Below, piece after piece: positions 28,121-38,815 of a DNA stretch of 64,000 nt (positions within the stretch are counted from its first letter, which is position 1; every line of letters begins with the position of its first letter). The stretch is from Lampris incognitus (Eukaryota; Chordata; Actinopteri; Lampriformes; Lampridae). Location of the stretch: contig NC_079217.1 in NCBI RefSeq assembly GCF_029633865.1, forward strand, positions 55,094,979-55,158,978, written 5' to 3'. Under the pieces are notes generated by a model. It was given only the letters and a program-made list of their open reading frames with translations, ran no database searches and was not told where the DNA came from. Both the position numbers and the translations under genes were made by a program.

Positions 28121-28504
28121 GTCTGATCGAGTCTTGCTGTAATGCCGTGCGTTTGGACCCAATCGCAGAGAAGAGGCAGAGACAGTTGCTAAATGTCCAC
28201 TTGCTGAAGAAAGTGCCCTATACACAATCTCGTACTACTACCACTACTTTCGGCTGCTCCCATTAGGAGTCGCCACAGCGGATCATCCATTTCCATTTCC
28301 TTTTTTTTTTTTATTGGAAACGAGTGTTATATACATGATAGACACAAAGAACAGATCAGTGTTTCACAACATTTCCCCCCTTTTTTTGGTGTGTTAGAAC
28401 AGAGAACTACAATAACACCTTGTTCCAACCCCCCACCCATCCCAAATTCTTAAAGAAAACAGGCAAGAAAAAAAATGCACATACAGAACTGAGTAAGTAG
28501 ATAA

Positions 28505-28505
<1 letters not shown>

Positions 28506-28544
<39 letters not shown>
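28506..28544. repeat. (CA)n microsatellite in L1 3' UTR
   Basis: About 39 bases of CA repeat inside the L1 3' untranslated region (28300-28642). The rest of that region is non-coding and T-rich. Confidence 0.95.
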
Positions 28545-28548
<4 letters not shown>

Positions 28549-28642
28549 GGGAGTTGATAAAATGAAATAAAATAAAGTAGGGAGGTCAGTGCAATAAAAG
28601 GATGCTCGGGATGCCCACCCCAAGGAATGGATTCATTGATAA

Positions 28643-30450
28643 TCAGTTGGGGTCCAGAGAGGTAAGAGAATTTACATATGAGATAATTGGCTGCCATTTT
28701 TTGTAGAACTTAGCGGTTGAGCCTCTTAAAGAATACTTCAACTTCTCTAATGGGAGAAATGACATTAAATCCTTTAACCAGGAGGTAGCGGAAGGTGGGT
28801 TTGGGCTTTTCCACTGTAACAGAATGTGTATACGGGCAATGAGTGAGGCAAAGGCAACAACATCAGAATTTTCCTTGGTAAGATTGGTTGGCATAGGGGG
28901 TACCCCAAAGATGGCTATCAAGGGGCAGGGATCCAGTGTAATTTTGAGGGCTTCTCCTACCATCTTAAAGAAAAGAGACCAGAACTCAACTAATTTTGGA
29001 CAAGAGAAAAACATATGACTATGATCCGCCGGTGATGAGCCACATCTATCGCAGGTATCACTCATGCCTGGAAACAGCCTACAAAGCTTAGCTTTTGTAA
29101 AATGAACCCTATGCAAGACCTTAAACTGAATTAAACTTAAACGGGAACATGAGGATGTAGAGTTGACCCTGGCTAGTGCCCTGTCCCACTATTCATCTGT
29201 CACATCACATTCTAGCTCCTGTTCCCAACTACCCCTAACCCCTGCTAGAGAAGTCAAATCCGAGGATGATATAAGGTCATACAAAATTGAGATCCTGCCA
29301 CGTGCCCTCGGGAGAGAAAGTACCTTAGAGACAAGAGAGCCTACTGGAAGCTGAGGGAAAGGTGTGAAATGTGTGCGAACGTAATTACGAGCTTGAAGAT
29401 ACTAGAACAAATGAGATTGAAGTAAATTGTACTTTAAACAGAGATCATTAAAAGTGTTTAATGAGCCCTTTAAATATAAATCTGAGAAATGGGCCAGGCC
29501 TCTCTCTCTCCACAGATTGAAAGCTGTATCTAAATTAGAGGGAGGAAACAAGTGGTTATTACAAATGGGCTGCATGGAGTAGGGGCTGAAAGTTTGAAAT
29601 GTTGCCTAAATTGTTTCCAAATTTTCAAAGTAGAGAGTACAATTGGATTTTTAATGTATTTGGGACAGCAAGAAGCCAGAGGGGCACAGACCAAAGCCCT
29701 AAGAGATGAAAGGACGGGAGGAGTTATCCTCCATTATGCACCAATCAAGGTTGGGAGAGTTACATCAAGCATGAATTTTTTGAAGGTTGGCCGCCCAATA
29801 ATAAAATAGGTTAGGCAACGCAAGGCCCCCATCCCGTTTACCCCTCTGCAACACGGATCTACGAGCCCTCGGACTCCTGCCAGCTCAAATAAACTTTGAA
29901 ATTGTTTTGTCTAACATTCGAATAAATGATTTTGGCAAAAATATTGGAAGGGACTGGAAAAGAAACAAGAGTCTGGGCAGAATGTTCATTTTAATGGAGT
30001 TGATTCTGCCCATCAGAGAGAGAGGGAGTGAATCCCAGCGCTTCAAATCAGATTTAATTTCCAAAACCAACTTCATGAAGTTATGTTTATGGAGAGAGGG
30101 GAGGGAGGGAGCAATGTTGACACCCAGATAACGGAAAGTGGTGTGGGCCAGTTGGAATGGTAGGGTATACCTGGTGAGATTTGCTTCGCCTCCTCATTAA
30201 TAGGGAAACACTCGCTTGCTAAAGTTTAACTGGTAGTCTGAAAACGACCCAAAGGTCGTCAAGATTTGTAAAATATCCTCTATACAGTTAGCTGGTTCTG
30301 TGACATAGAGCAAAAGGTCATCAGCATAGAGAGAAATGTGATGTTCCTGTCCAGCCCTGCAAATACCAGTGAGGAGTGGGGAGGATTTGAGAGCAATGGA
30401 GAAAGGTTCTATAGCTACTGCAAAGAGCAGGGGAGAGATTGGGCAAACTT
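28643..30450 (-). pseudogene. L1 ORF2 C-terminal half
   Basis: This continues the RT downstream of the break at 30449. The catalytic YADD (HHISLYADDLLLYV) is near 30320. The thumb and connection follow (MKLVLEIKSDLKRWDSLPLS, LMGRINSIKMNILPRLLFLF), then the C-terminal CCHC-like motif CDRCGSSPADHSHMFFSC near 29060. Several stops and frameshifts (30449, 30200, 29770, 29400, 29190) break the frame. The last 157 codons (29116-28643) are open. Confidence 0.8.
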
Positions 30451-31792
30451 AACGGGTACCTCTTGTTAGTGGGAAGTAGTCAGACCTTTGTGAGTTAGTC
30501 GTCACGTAAGCAGGAGGAGCAGAGTATGAAAGTCGTATCCAAGAAATAAATTTAGACCCAAAACCAAATTTCTTCAGAACAGAAAACAAGTAAGCCCACT
30601 CAACCCGATCAAAGGCCTTCTCTGCATCCAATGATATAACCATTTCAGCAGATTGAGAAGCACCAGGAGAAAGCACAATATTTAGAAGTCTTCTAATGTT
30701 AGAAGAAATATGCTGACCTCTAACGAACCGAGTTTGATCTTCAGAAACTATGTCTACCAAGCAAGGATCCAACCGGCATGCCAAGACCTTGGCTAGAAGC
30801 TTTACATCCGGATTTAACAAACTTATTGGTCTCCAGCTGCCACATTCTTCAAGTTTCTTGTCTTTCTTAAGAATAAGTGAAATTGAAGCTTGGTTTAAGG
30901 TAGGGAGGAGGGATCCTCTTTCCATCGACTCGTTGAACATTTCTAATAATAAAAGGGCAATAAGGTGGGAAAACTTTTTGTAAAAGTCAACTGGAAATCC
31001 GTCTGGACCTGGTGCTTTGTTATTTTGCATTAATCCAAGACAAGTGACTAATTCCTCTAGCTGTATAGGATTGTCTAGATCCCTCTTATTATCGGCATCT
31101 ATAGTAGGGTAGTCTAAACTATCTAAAAAATCATCCATTATAGTCTCGTTTAAAGGGGGTTCCGATTTATAGAGATTGGAGTAAAACGAAGTGAAGACAG
31201 AGTTTATTTCAGTTGGATCGGCAGTTAGGGAGTGGGAGGAGTCATAGACTTGAGATATGAAGCAGGAGGCTGACTGGCGTTTAAGTTGGAGAGCTAAAAG
31301 GCAGCTAGCCTTGTCACCATATTCGTAATATGTCCCTTTAGTACATCTCAAGAGGTATTCTGCTTTGCTTGTGGAGAGCAAATCAAATTCAGACTGTCGT
31401 TTAACCCTTTTGATATACAGGTCTGGACTGGGAGTGTTGGAATACTCTCTATCTATGCTGAGAAGTGCATCAATTAGCTCCTGATGTTTTTGTTTATTTT
31501 TCCTGGCTAGATATATGCTGTACGAAATAATTTCTCCCCTTGTTACTGCTTTTAAAGTTTCCCATAATAAAGAGGGTGAAGTTGACTCAGTCTTGTTAAT
31601 CTCAAGGAAGGCACTGATTCTTTTTGAGATAAAGTCACAGAGCTTCTCACTAGCTGGTAGACCTGTATCGAATCTCCATTGGCTCTTAGTGTTGGGCGCG
31701 AGTGCTAAATCCAAAATAAGCGGAGCATGATCGAAAATAATAATAGCAGAATACTCAGTAGATTTCACAGCAGAGAGAAGAGCCCTGTCCAT
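30449..31792 (-). pseudogene. L1 ORF2 reverse transcriptase, N-terminal and palm parts
   Basis: The 447-residue frame carries LGLMQNNKAPGPDGFPVDFY, QASISLILKKDKKLEECGSW followed by RPISLLNPDVKLLAKVLACR, and the first catalytic Asp in MVISLDAEKAFDRVEWAYLF. It runs to the stop after PLTRGTR at 30449, just where family members read QGCPLSPLLF. The YADD motif lies beyond the stop. It overlaps the endonuclease frame at 31765-31792, so a frameshift joins the two. Confidence 0.85.
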
Positions 31793-32448
31793 ACAAAAAT
31801 AGTCAATACGAGAATAAGCTTGGTGTACCTTCGAGAAATAGGAGAATCCTTTGTGACTGGGTGAAAAAAATGCCAGGGATCTATGCAGCCCAACTGACTC
31901 ATGAGGGATGACAGTGTCTTTGACATGGCGGAGGGTGCGAGTGTTCTAGGGTGTGAGCAGTCAAGTTTAGGGTCTATCACTAAATTCATGTCCCCCCCTA
32001 AAATAAGATGGTGGGTATCCAAATTTGGAATATTGGAAAAAAGGGAGGTCATAAAATGTGGGTTGTCCCAGTTAGGGGCATAAACGCTTGCTAACACCAC
32101 TGAAGTCTGATATAATGTACCACTTACTATGATATAACGCCCTCCGGTGTCAGAAATAATCTGTGTGGGGGAGAACTGGACACGTTTGTTAATCAAAATA
32201 ACCGCACCCCTGGATTTACTGTTAAGAGCTGAATAGAATATTTGCCCAATCCAGGGTTTACGCATTCTGTTATGATCACTTACACGCAGATGAGTCTCTT
32301 GAAGGAAAGTGATGTCAGTGTTAAGCCCCTTAAGGTGTGAAAACACTCTGGATCGCTTTACTGGCCCCCCCAATCCACGGACATTCCAACTCACCAGCTT
32401 AATAGAAGACCCATCTGTTCCTCTCTGAGGTGTATTTGGATTAGCCAT
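31765..32448 (-). pseudogene. L1 ORF2 AP endonuclease
   Basis: The frame starts MANPNTPQRG; the APE domain follows: KLVSWNVRGLGGPVKRSRVF (Asn), TFLQETHLR (Glu), VYAPNWDNPHF, ILGGDMNLVIDPKLDCS (Asp, Asn). The final SDH-type motif is met around the frameshift near 31780 and continues in the next frame as IIIFDHAPLILDL. The catalytic residues that can be seen are conserved. It lies directly upstream of the RT frame in the usual L1 order. Confidence 0.85.
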
Positions 32449-33532
32449 TGATCACATCTAAAGCATTTAAGATAGAAGCAGAAATGAGGTGACCATCCCG
32501 GAAGCATCCCAGGGATATTAACATAGGATAAAAAACATGAAAAACTTCCCAGTGCATTGTAGTAATCAATATTTCCACCCAAAAACAAAAACATAAATTT
32601 ACACACTGTATTAATTTGAAATCAATCAACAAATCATTTCCTAAGCTCGCCATAACAGAACAAGATGAGTTGCAGGATAGGATAGTACACAACCGATTTG
32701 CTATGCAGCGGATTTCGCCTCTTGACAGTCCAGAATATATGCCATATGAACACTTTTAACGGTTAAATAGAGACATTGTAACAGGAACTGAAGAGCAGAC
32801 AGATATAGCAGGCCAGCCGAAATGATAATGTTTTGGGATAGAAAGAAGAGAGAAAAAATAAAATCAAAATAAAGAAGAGAAAAAAATCAATGAAGAGACA
32901 AAAAACAGTGCAATTTGTTAGTATGAAACAGCTCAGGGGCTACCTCTGTATCAGACTAGATATATACTCGGGCTAAATTGCCCGTAGTAAAAGTAGCAGA
33001 ACACTTAAAAATAATAGCAATTAAAAACTGGAACTTGTTGAAGAAAAATCGAAAATTAAATTTTTTTTAATTAAATTAGCAGTGGTACAGTTCACGCAAA
33101 GAAAGCGATGGATTTCAGTAGCCCACATAGCCACATACATGTGCCTTACATAGACAATTTCCTATGAAACAATGCAGAAATGAAACAACGCAGAAAACAA
33201 TTAACGCCGTGGATGGGCCGTGCAGGCTAGATGGAAGCAGAAGTTTAACCCTTGTAAGCAGCACAAAGGCTGCGCAATTTAAGCAAAGCTTCAGACCAAG
33301 AACATCGGTGATATAAAACAATAGAGAAGATGATAAGGCAAAGACAATAAAACACTAACATATATAACATGTAATTCAAACAGTGCATGACTTAGATTAC
33401 TGCTCATATTCACCTAAGAGGCAAAATAGAACTAACTTCCTCAGCCTGTTTAGCATTATATTCGTGTCTCACCAGCATGGAGAGATAAAATAAAGACCCA
33501 TATAAAGTCAAGTAAACCAACAATCTTGTCCT
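32449..33532. other. Inter-ORF stretch of the L1, no gene seen
   Basis: About 1.1 kb between the L1 ORF2 start (32448) and the L2-like insertion is AT-rich with only short frames. It is longer than a typical L1 inter-ORF spacer, so an unrecognised insertion may be included. Confidence 0.5.
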
Positions 33533-34326
33533 TAATGTGCAGAAGACAAAGGAGCTGATTTTGGACTTCAGGAGGTCTAGAAGCTGCAGCCAGTCCCCCA
33601 TACACATCAATGGGGTGGAAGTGGAGCGTGTTTCCAGCTTTAAATTCCTTGGAGTCCACATCAGCGAGGACCTTTCGTGGACATTAAACACCCAGACCCT
33701 TGTGAAAAAGGCCCAACAACGCCTGCATTTCCTGAGGAGGCTGAGGAGCGCCAGTCTACCCCCCAAAATTCTCACCAACTTCTACCACTGCACCATAGAG
33801 AGCATCCTGACCATTTGCATCTCAGTGTGGTACGGCAACTGCACCTCAGTAGACCAGAAAGCTCTGCAGCGGATCGTCAAGGCAGCCCAGCATATCACCG
33901 GTACCCAGCTCCTAGCCATAAAAGACATTTATCACAAACGCTGCCTTCGAAGGGGTCTGAGCATCAGCAGAGATCCCACCCACCCCAACCATGGACTGTT
34001 CTCCCCCCTGCGCTCTGGGAGGCGCTACAGGAGCCTCAGAGCCCGCACTACCAGGCTCAAAAACAGCTTCTTTCCACAAGCTGTTGCCCACCTGAACCTG
34101 GCTACCCACCGAATGTCTGTAGATATTTTTAAATATTTTGTACTCCAGCTCTTCTTTAACTTATTTTTAGCTTTTGGTCTTCATGTGTGTATATCTTATA
34201 CTGTGTTTGCTGTGTTTGTCTGTGTCTGTCTTGCACTGTTTGGTGAAGCCACAGCCCTCATTTAATTTTTAACATGTGCCTGCACATTGTTTTTAATGAC
34301 AATAAAATTGAATTGAATTGAATTAA
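33533..34326 (+). mobile_element. 5'-truncated L2-like LINE (RT C-terminus and 3' tail)
   Basis: The plus-strand frame 33537-34265 begins KTKELILDFRRSRS and continues VSSFKFLGVHISEDLSWTLN, KKAQQRLHFLRRLRSASLPP, ILTICISVWYGNCT and SGRRYRSLRARTTRLKNSFF. These are hallmarks of the C-terminal end of fish L2/Maui-like RTs. It ends in the A-rich tail tgacaataaaattgaattga with GAATT units. It is inserted in the opposite orientation to the host L1, between ORF1 and ORF2. The frame is open throughout, so the insertion is relatively young. Confidence 0.82.
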
Positions 34327-34343
34327 ATCCGTGGCCATGACGC

Positions 34344-34470
34344 TTACTTAGCTTCAGTCGTACACGAGTTATGTATGCGTTTTTGGTAGAACTGCCCAGC
34401 TTGCTCGGGGGAGTCAAAGAAATGATCCACGCCGTTGAAGGTGACGCGCAGCCGGGCAGGGTATTCATGG
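34344..34470 (-). pseudogene. L1 ORF1 C-terminal end
   Basis: The minus-strand frame reads YPARLRVTFNGVDHFFDSPE then QAGQFYQKRIHNSCTTEAK and stops at 34344. This is the C-terminal signature of L1 ORF1 proteins (YPARLRVT...SP..A). Its N-terminus lies 4 kb away at 38257-38661, so ORF1 is split by the insertions at 34471-38273. Confidence 0.75.
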
Positions 34471-34681
34471 GTTTCACGTCATTTGAGTGGTGCGTCACAG
34501 CGCTATCTTGAGGACCAACGGATGCCAAGATGCCTTCGATCTGTTGTGCTGTGGGTTGTGACCACAAAAAGTCACAAACAAATGTATATTTTATCTGTTT
34601 ATGTATGATGTCCTTGAAAGGCGTCTTCAAATAAAATATATTATTATTATTATTATATGTATGTATATATACTTCTTCTTC

Positions 34682-34858
34682 TTCTCCTTTTGGCTTGGTC
34701 CATGTTTCCCAGGGGTCGCCACAGCGGAATCGACAGTTTCCATCGGTACCCTGTGAGGGCACAACACCGATGGCGGTCTTGTCAATCCGCATAATGATCT
34801 GGCAAAATTTTACGTCGGATGCCCTTCCTGACACAACCACTAACCCTATGGACGATAT
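34682..34858 (-). mobile_element. Short composite element made of RTE-like 5' and 3' ends
   Basis: The left part (ccttttggcttggtcc, ggggtcgccacagcgga) matches the 3' end of the RTE-like elements at 28236 and 49510. The right part (cagtttccatcggtaccctg, gatgcccttcctgacacaac) matches their 5' leader at 41670-41835. All coding sequence is missing. The leader hairpin is kept (34740-34747 CCATCGGT with 34766-34773 ACCGATGG). This has the design of a SINE-like parasite of the LINE. Confidence 0.75.
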
Positions 34859-34921
34859 GTATGTATATATACATGCTGTAAATATTATTCGTTCATATCT
34901 TAATGGTTGACATAGGCCTAC

Positions 34922-37282
34922 CTCGAAAGTCTTTGTGGCAATCTTGCATCATCGTTTTATAGGTCTGCCTTGCTCTTTCTTCATTCACTTGACCCCATCT
35001 GTGAAAAAAATTAAAAACAAAATATATTAAAATGTAAACATGTCTGAATGAAGTGAATGAAGTTTACTGCCTATCAGCATTTACCACAGGTGTTGCTGAC
35101 CACAAAACCTGTAAATGCCTTAACTTATAATTTGCTTGCAATCTGCCCCTCCTCATTATTGCACAGTCAAACAGGTTAATTCATGGCAAGGAACAACGCA
35201 AACCAAAACTTCCCCACGTTTACTTGTGCTTTATTCTATGTACCTTGTTGCCTCAGTGGAGAACTGAGATGAGCGTGGATAGCAAATCCTTTTGATCAAG
35301 GATACAGGTCTGTTTGCCTTTACTGCCTCCTGGAATACTGACGCTGTGACTCTCCCTGCCCTCTGATCAAACCATAGCCTACTTTTACTCTGCTCCCTCG
35401 TCTCCTCCTCAACTACCAAACACTGGAAAATTGTAAGTTGGTTAGCAGTTAGCTTGTCATGAATAGACTATGCGCACAACTGTAAGCAAAACTCATATGT
35501 GAACTTCCTGGAGGAAGTTCACATATGGGTTTCCTGCCAATTACGATTGGATGAAGTGATTAATCAGCTGTGCTGCACACCTGAGATTAATCACTTCATC
35601 CAATAGTTTCAACAGGAAACCCATATGTGAGCTTCCTCAAGGAAGTACTGGAGCTGAACTACAGCTGTACACCTAGTCTATTCAACTGCACAGATATAAA
35701 TAACAGTACAAATAATTAGTAATGAATTTCAACTGAACAGAGAACTCAAATATTAACACCATCCTGTTAGCGAGTGGTCTATAGGCCACTGATGTCAGTT
35801 AGTTATGGGTGTCAGTCAGTCATTTACAGGATGTGGGAACGGAATGTGAGTGATGGTGCCAGAGCGCTGTGGTCTCTTGCTTGTTATGTTTACCTGTTGC
35901 TGTGTCAGATGTAGGTTATCAAAAACCTTGGTACTCTCAGCCAGTAGCATGGGCATGTCCATCTGTCGACAGGCGTTTGAATACAATGTTGACAGAGGAG
36001 CAGGCAGATCCAGCTGCATCACCTTTGGTATGTACCTGCAATAGTGGAAAATGTACTTAGCTATGACTTAAGTATTCATCAATAATGTTGCACCTGATAT
36101 AGGTGTAGTTAATTTTAATGACTTTGTGAACTTAAACATTTAATAAAATGTATTAGTTGGCTCATTGAGTAAATTCACTTAGTTACATTTCCCTACTGAT
36201 TATTACCTGTTGGAATGGCCTGGAATGACAGAAAGGATGGCACTTTTCTTTGGCTTGGACTCTTGCGTTTCACTGTGATGAAGCATCTCAAAAAACATCC
36301 TGCACTCTTCTTCTGATGGTGTTATATCGGGAAAAGCAGGGCCTTGAACCTGACGGGGGTCTTCTTTAGGAGTATGACTAAAATTGATGTTGCGGATTTC
36401 TGCATATTGGACCTCTTGAACAGACTGCATACTTGGCTGGGCCCATTCACAAGGTTTCTCGGTGCAAGCCTGCCCACTCCTGATATCAACAGCAGCCAAA
36501 ACACAATACATCAGAGCTGATGCATAAGAGCATACCTCTCCTAAATCTGCCTTGCAGGTACAATGAGCCATCAGCACAGTCCCATCCCCCTGTACTGCAA
36601 TCCAAGGGTGTGTTGGGGTCACATTAAGGCTTTGGGAATGCAACACCTACAATTTACAACAAAAGTAAAGTTAGCAAACTACATAGCTGGCTATATTAAG
36701 ACAGTTAGTTTGAGACTGAAACATGCATAAACGTTATTCTGTGCAACTAGCTAGCAATATCAAAATAGCGTTAGCCAAAAAGCTTAACTGTCGTAGCCTA
36801 TTTTCATTAGCTAGCTAGCGTTAGCTAACTAACGTTAGCTAGCTGGCTACCGCGTTAGCTTCATAGCCTTGTAACAAGACAGTCTTGTTGCAAGGCTAGC
36901 TAGCTTCATAGATGTGTCCTGTGCACTGATGCTAATATGACATTTATCAACAGACTATCACTTACCCTTCCTGTAAAGACGAACAGTCTTTTCGTTTTTA
37001 CATGATTCATTTTGACGTCCTTAACCCATCCTGCGGTGAAGTAGCAGTAGGCTTCAGTGCTTTTGAAGGCTTTCATGGCTTCACCTGAGTATGGCGAGGG
37101 ATTGTGGACGAGGTACACGTAAACGTCGTGAAACATAAAATTAGGAAGATCTATAGCAGACTGAAGTGGGGTTAATTGGTATTTGGATAGAAGATAAGGA
37201 TCCAATTCTAAAAACTCGATTTTTTTTGCAGATAACGCTGCTTCTCCTCCGTGGTTAAGTGAGCGATTCTGCACTGAGCCAT
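34922..37282 (-). pseudogene. SWIM zinc-finger / YqaJ-type nuclease-like protein, 5 exons, truncated
   Basis: Exons: 37282-36966, 36646-36207, 36035-35894, 35422-35244, 34998-34922, all with AG/GT borders. Exon 1 starts MAQCRIAHLTTEEKQRYLQK but needs one more T near 37217 to continue as FLELDPYLLSKYQLTPLQSA, so a frameshift is likely. Exon 2 has the SWIM-type zinc motif MAHCTCKADLGEVCSYASAL (CxC...CxxxS where CxH is usual; the His is replaced by Tyr-Ala). Exon 4 (SRLWFDQRAGRVTASVFQEA) and exon 5 (RWGQVNEERARQTYKTM) match the start of the YqaJ recombinase/exonuclease fold as I know it from fish proteins. The catalytic Asp and Glu-X-Lys motifs would be in later exons, which are absent. Confidence 0.6.
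35461..35683. mobile_element. Foldback (palindromic) MITE
   Basis: The whole 223 bases fold on themselves: gaatagacta at 35461 pairs with tagtctattc ending at 35683, and the arms continue with catatgtgaacttcct, gggtttcctg and attggatgaagtgattaatc on the left matched on the right. The left arm also contains a nested perfect palindrome around aacttcctggaggaagtt. It lies in the intron between exons 3 and 4 of the SWIM/YqaJ-type gene. Confidence 0.85.
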
Positions 37283-37465
37283 CTTTCAAACTTCCCGGGG
37301 ACCGCGGTCCTCAAGATGGCGCTCATAACAACAAAAACCACGTCACTGAAACCCATGAATCGCATGCCGAAACTAAGTTTTTTTCAGCGGCCGCTTGTTG
37401 TTGCCATCACTGCAGTTATCCGTTGTCTTTTACTTCTGTGGTCAGTCCGTCACTTCTCCGTCTTT

Positions 37466-38273
37466 ATCACGTCGGGGTCACCAAATTGTTGGACTGCAGC
37501 TCATTCTACCAACTCATTTTCGTCTATGTGAGAGCGTAGTCCTGCGTGTTTGTTGATAAAGCAATAGAAGAAGATGTTTGGTCTCAAACCATCCGTTTTA
37601 TTTAGCAGTAAATGGATAAAGCATACAGAGCTCTGGGTCTAGATCTTCCTATCCCTGACAAGCAACAGAGTGTGTCAGTTCACGAAGTCTGACTGACTAT
37701 TCTTTCCCTGACCCAGTCTTTATACTATACAAAGTGTTGACTAAACATGAATGTGTGGTCTTCTTTGTGATTGGTCCGTTGATCTGACTCCATTTCCGCC
37801 TCGATGATATCCGGACTCCAAGTGATCTCCCTCTGCAGCTGCTGTCGTGAGATCCTGTTCCTGTTTCTGAAACCACAGAGCACAGCACATCCTGTATCTA
37901 CTCCCCCCAGGCCACAGCACCCTTGTTGTTCCCCTTACTATTCAGACATTATTGTAGCCGCTTCCTTCTAACAGTTAGTGCCTCTCATTATTTTACCTTC
38001 TATGGGGATAGACACAATCTTCCTCTTGGGACATCTTATTCTGTTATTGTCACCCACTTCTCTTCCTATAGCTTACTCTGCATTTGTTTATCTGCTGGCA
38101 TACTCAATACTTTTCCACTGCCACTATAGCCCCTCATGTCCTTGTAACAAGCCTTGTTCCTTATGCATATGATTTTCCAATGATTAATCTATCCTTATAT
38201 CCCTTATCCCAATCAATACGTTGTAATCATCATTATTAAGTATCACACCATTGCATTTATCTACAACGACAAA
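37466..38273 (-). mobile_element. LTR with tRNA-Trp primer site (5' end of a retrotransposon)
   Basis: At 37466-37483 the plus strand reads atcacgtcggggtcacca, identical to the 3' end of vertebrate tRNA-Trp with CCA. On the minus strand this is a primer-binding site. After aat a candidate LTR begins at 37487 (TGTTGGACTG) and runs to about 38273 (CTACAACGACA), where L1 ORF1 sequence resumes. Only about 100 bases of internal sequence (37360-37465) remain before the TIR element. No matching second LTR is in the window. Confidence 0.6.
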
Positions 38274-38661
38274 TCAGATCTTCCACAGCCGTTTGAAGTG
38301 TAGTTTGCTCTTTGGTCATCGAAGCAACCTTAGACCGCAGCTGCATGACTTCTTGCTCGAGGCTCGTAATATTGTCAGAGTGAGTCAAGAGGAAAGTTTC
38401 CATCTCCGATATAGTAGAGGTGTGTTTGGCCACAGTTGTGGTAATGGACTCAAGAACTGAATGAATCGGGGCGAGAGCCTCGTTCATCTTGACTGTCAGT
38501 TCAGAAGTCATGCTTTTCCTGGACTTTTCCAGCTCACTGATCAGCGTCTCCAACATGAGAGGGGGCCCGGTCGCCTTCTTGCTAATGCTAGCCTCGTCTT
38601 CGGAGAACAAAGAAGTCCGCTGCGCCTGACTTTTTCCGCTCGCTCGGGTCGAAGTAGTCAT
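38257..38661 (-). pseudogene. L1 ORF1 N-terminal half
   Basis: The frame starts MTTSTRASGKSQAQRTSLFS at 38661. A long coiled coil follows (LETLISELEKSRKSMTSELT, SLEQEVMQLRSKVASMTKEQ, TTLQTAVEDL), the trimerisation region of L1 ORF1 RNA-binding proteins. It is cut near 38274 by the tRNA-Trp-primed LTR. The RRM-like part is missing; only the extreme C-terminus survives at 34344-34470. The leader 38662-38801 has no frame. Confidence 0.8.
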
Positions 38662-38815
38662 TTTGATGCAAATTAGCTGATTAAATCAAACCGTTGCACT
38701 AAAGGTAGACTTTAAATATAGCCGTAATTAACAAATATCGCTGAAATTGTACGAGAGGCAAACGCCATATGTCTTTCCACTACATCGTCCAAACGGAAGT
38801 CTCCATTTCCATTTC

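Larger units (their letters stand above)
22013..28193 (-). mobile_element. Second chromodomain gypsy (sushi-like), with an insertion in integrase and a truncated 5' LTR
   Basis: The left (3') LTR is 22013-22426 (TGTAACGCCGTG...TGTCA), next to a C-run polypurine tract. The right copy begins TGTAATGCCGTG at 28138, but only about 55 bases match before unrelated sequence. Between them on the minus strand lie gag (from 28120), a zinc knuckle, protease, RT, RNase H, integrase and chromodomain in order. The integrase is split by a 1.2 kb insertion (23243-24489). As in the element at 15256, the gag start lies only 17 bases from the LTR with no TGG primer motif. Confidence 0.88.
34471..37359 (-). mobile_element. 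TIR DNA transposon carrying a SWIM/YqaJ-type gene (ISL2EU-like, tentative), dinucleotide TSD AT
   Basis: The ends are inverted: GGGTTTCACGTCA at 34471 and TGACT/ACGT...TGAAACCC ending at 37359. A second inner match, AGCGC-ATCTTGAGGACC, lies about 30 bases inside each end (34499-34517 and 37306-37323). The dinucleotide AT flanks both ends. The element is inserted in L1 ORF1-related sequence. It holds the spliced minus-strand gene described separately, but no transposase, so this copy is an internally deleted derivative. I recall ISL2EU transposons as pairing a transposase with a YqaJ-like nuclease; that link is not verified here. Confidence 0.65.
28300..38801 (-). mobile_element. Full-length L1-type LINE with nested insertions; 14-bp TSD
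   Basis: The duplication tccatttccatttc flanks the element at 28286-28299 and 38802-38815, inside the 3' part of the RTE-like element. A T-run at 28301 (the A-tail on the minus strand, preceded by AATAAA) marks the 3' end; the 5' end with a 140-base leader is at 38801. ORF1 and ORF2 are both represented. Later insertions at 33533-34326, 34471-37359 and 37466-38273 interrupt ORF1 and the inter-ORF part. The family is close to L1/Tx1 of fish. Confidence 0.85.

Noticed and set aside
34262..34840. 192-codon minus frame as a gene
   Set aside because: It spans the L1 ORF1 end, the TIR element edge and the SINE-like element in a frame different from L1 ORF1; a chance frame.
37466..37483. Fragment of a tRNA-Trp gene
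   Set aside because: Only the 3' 18 bases including the non-encoded CCA are present, next to an LTR: a primer-binding site.
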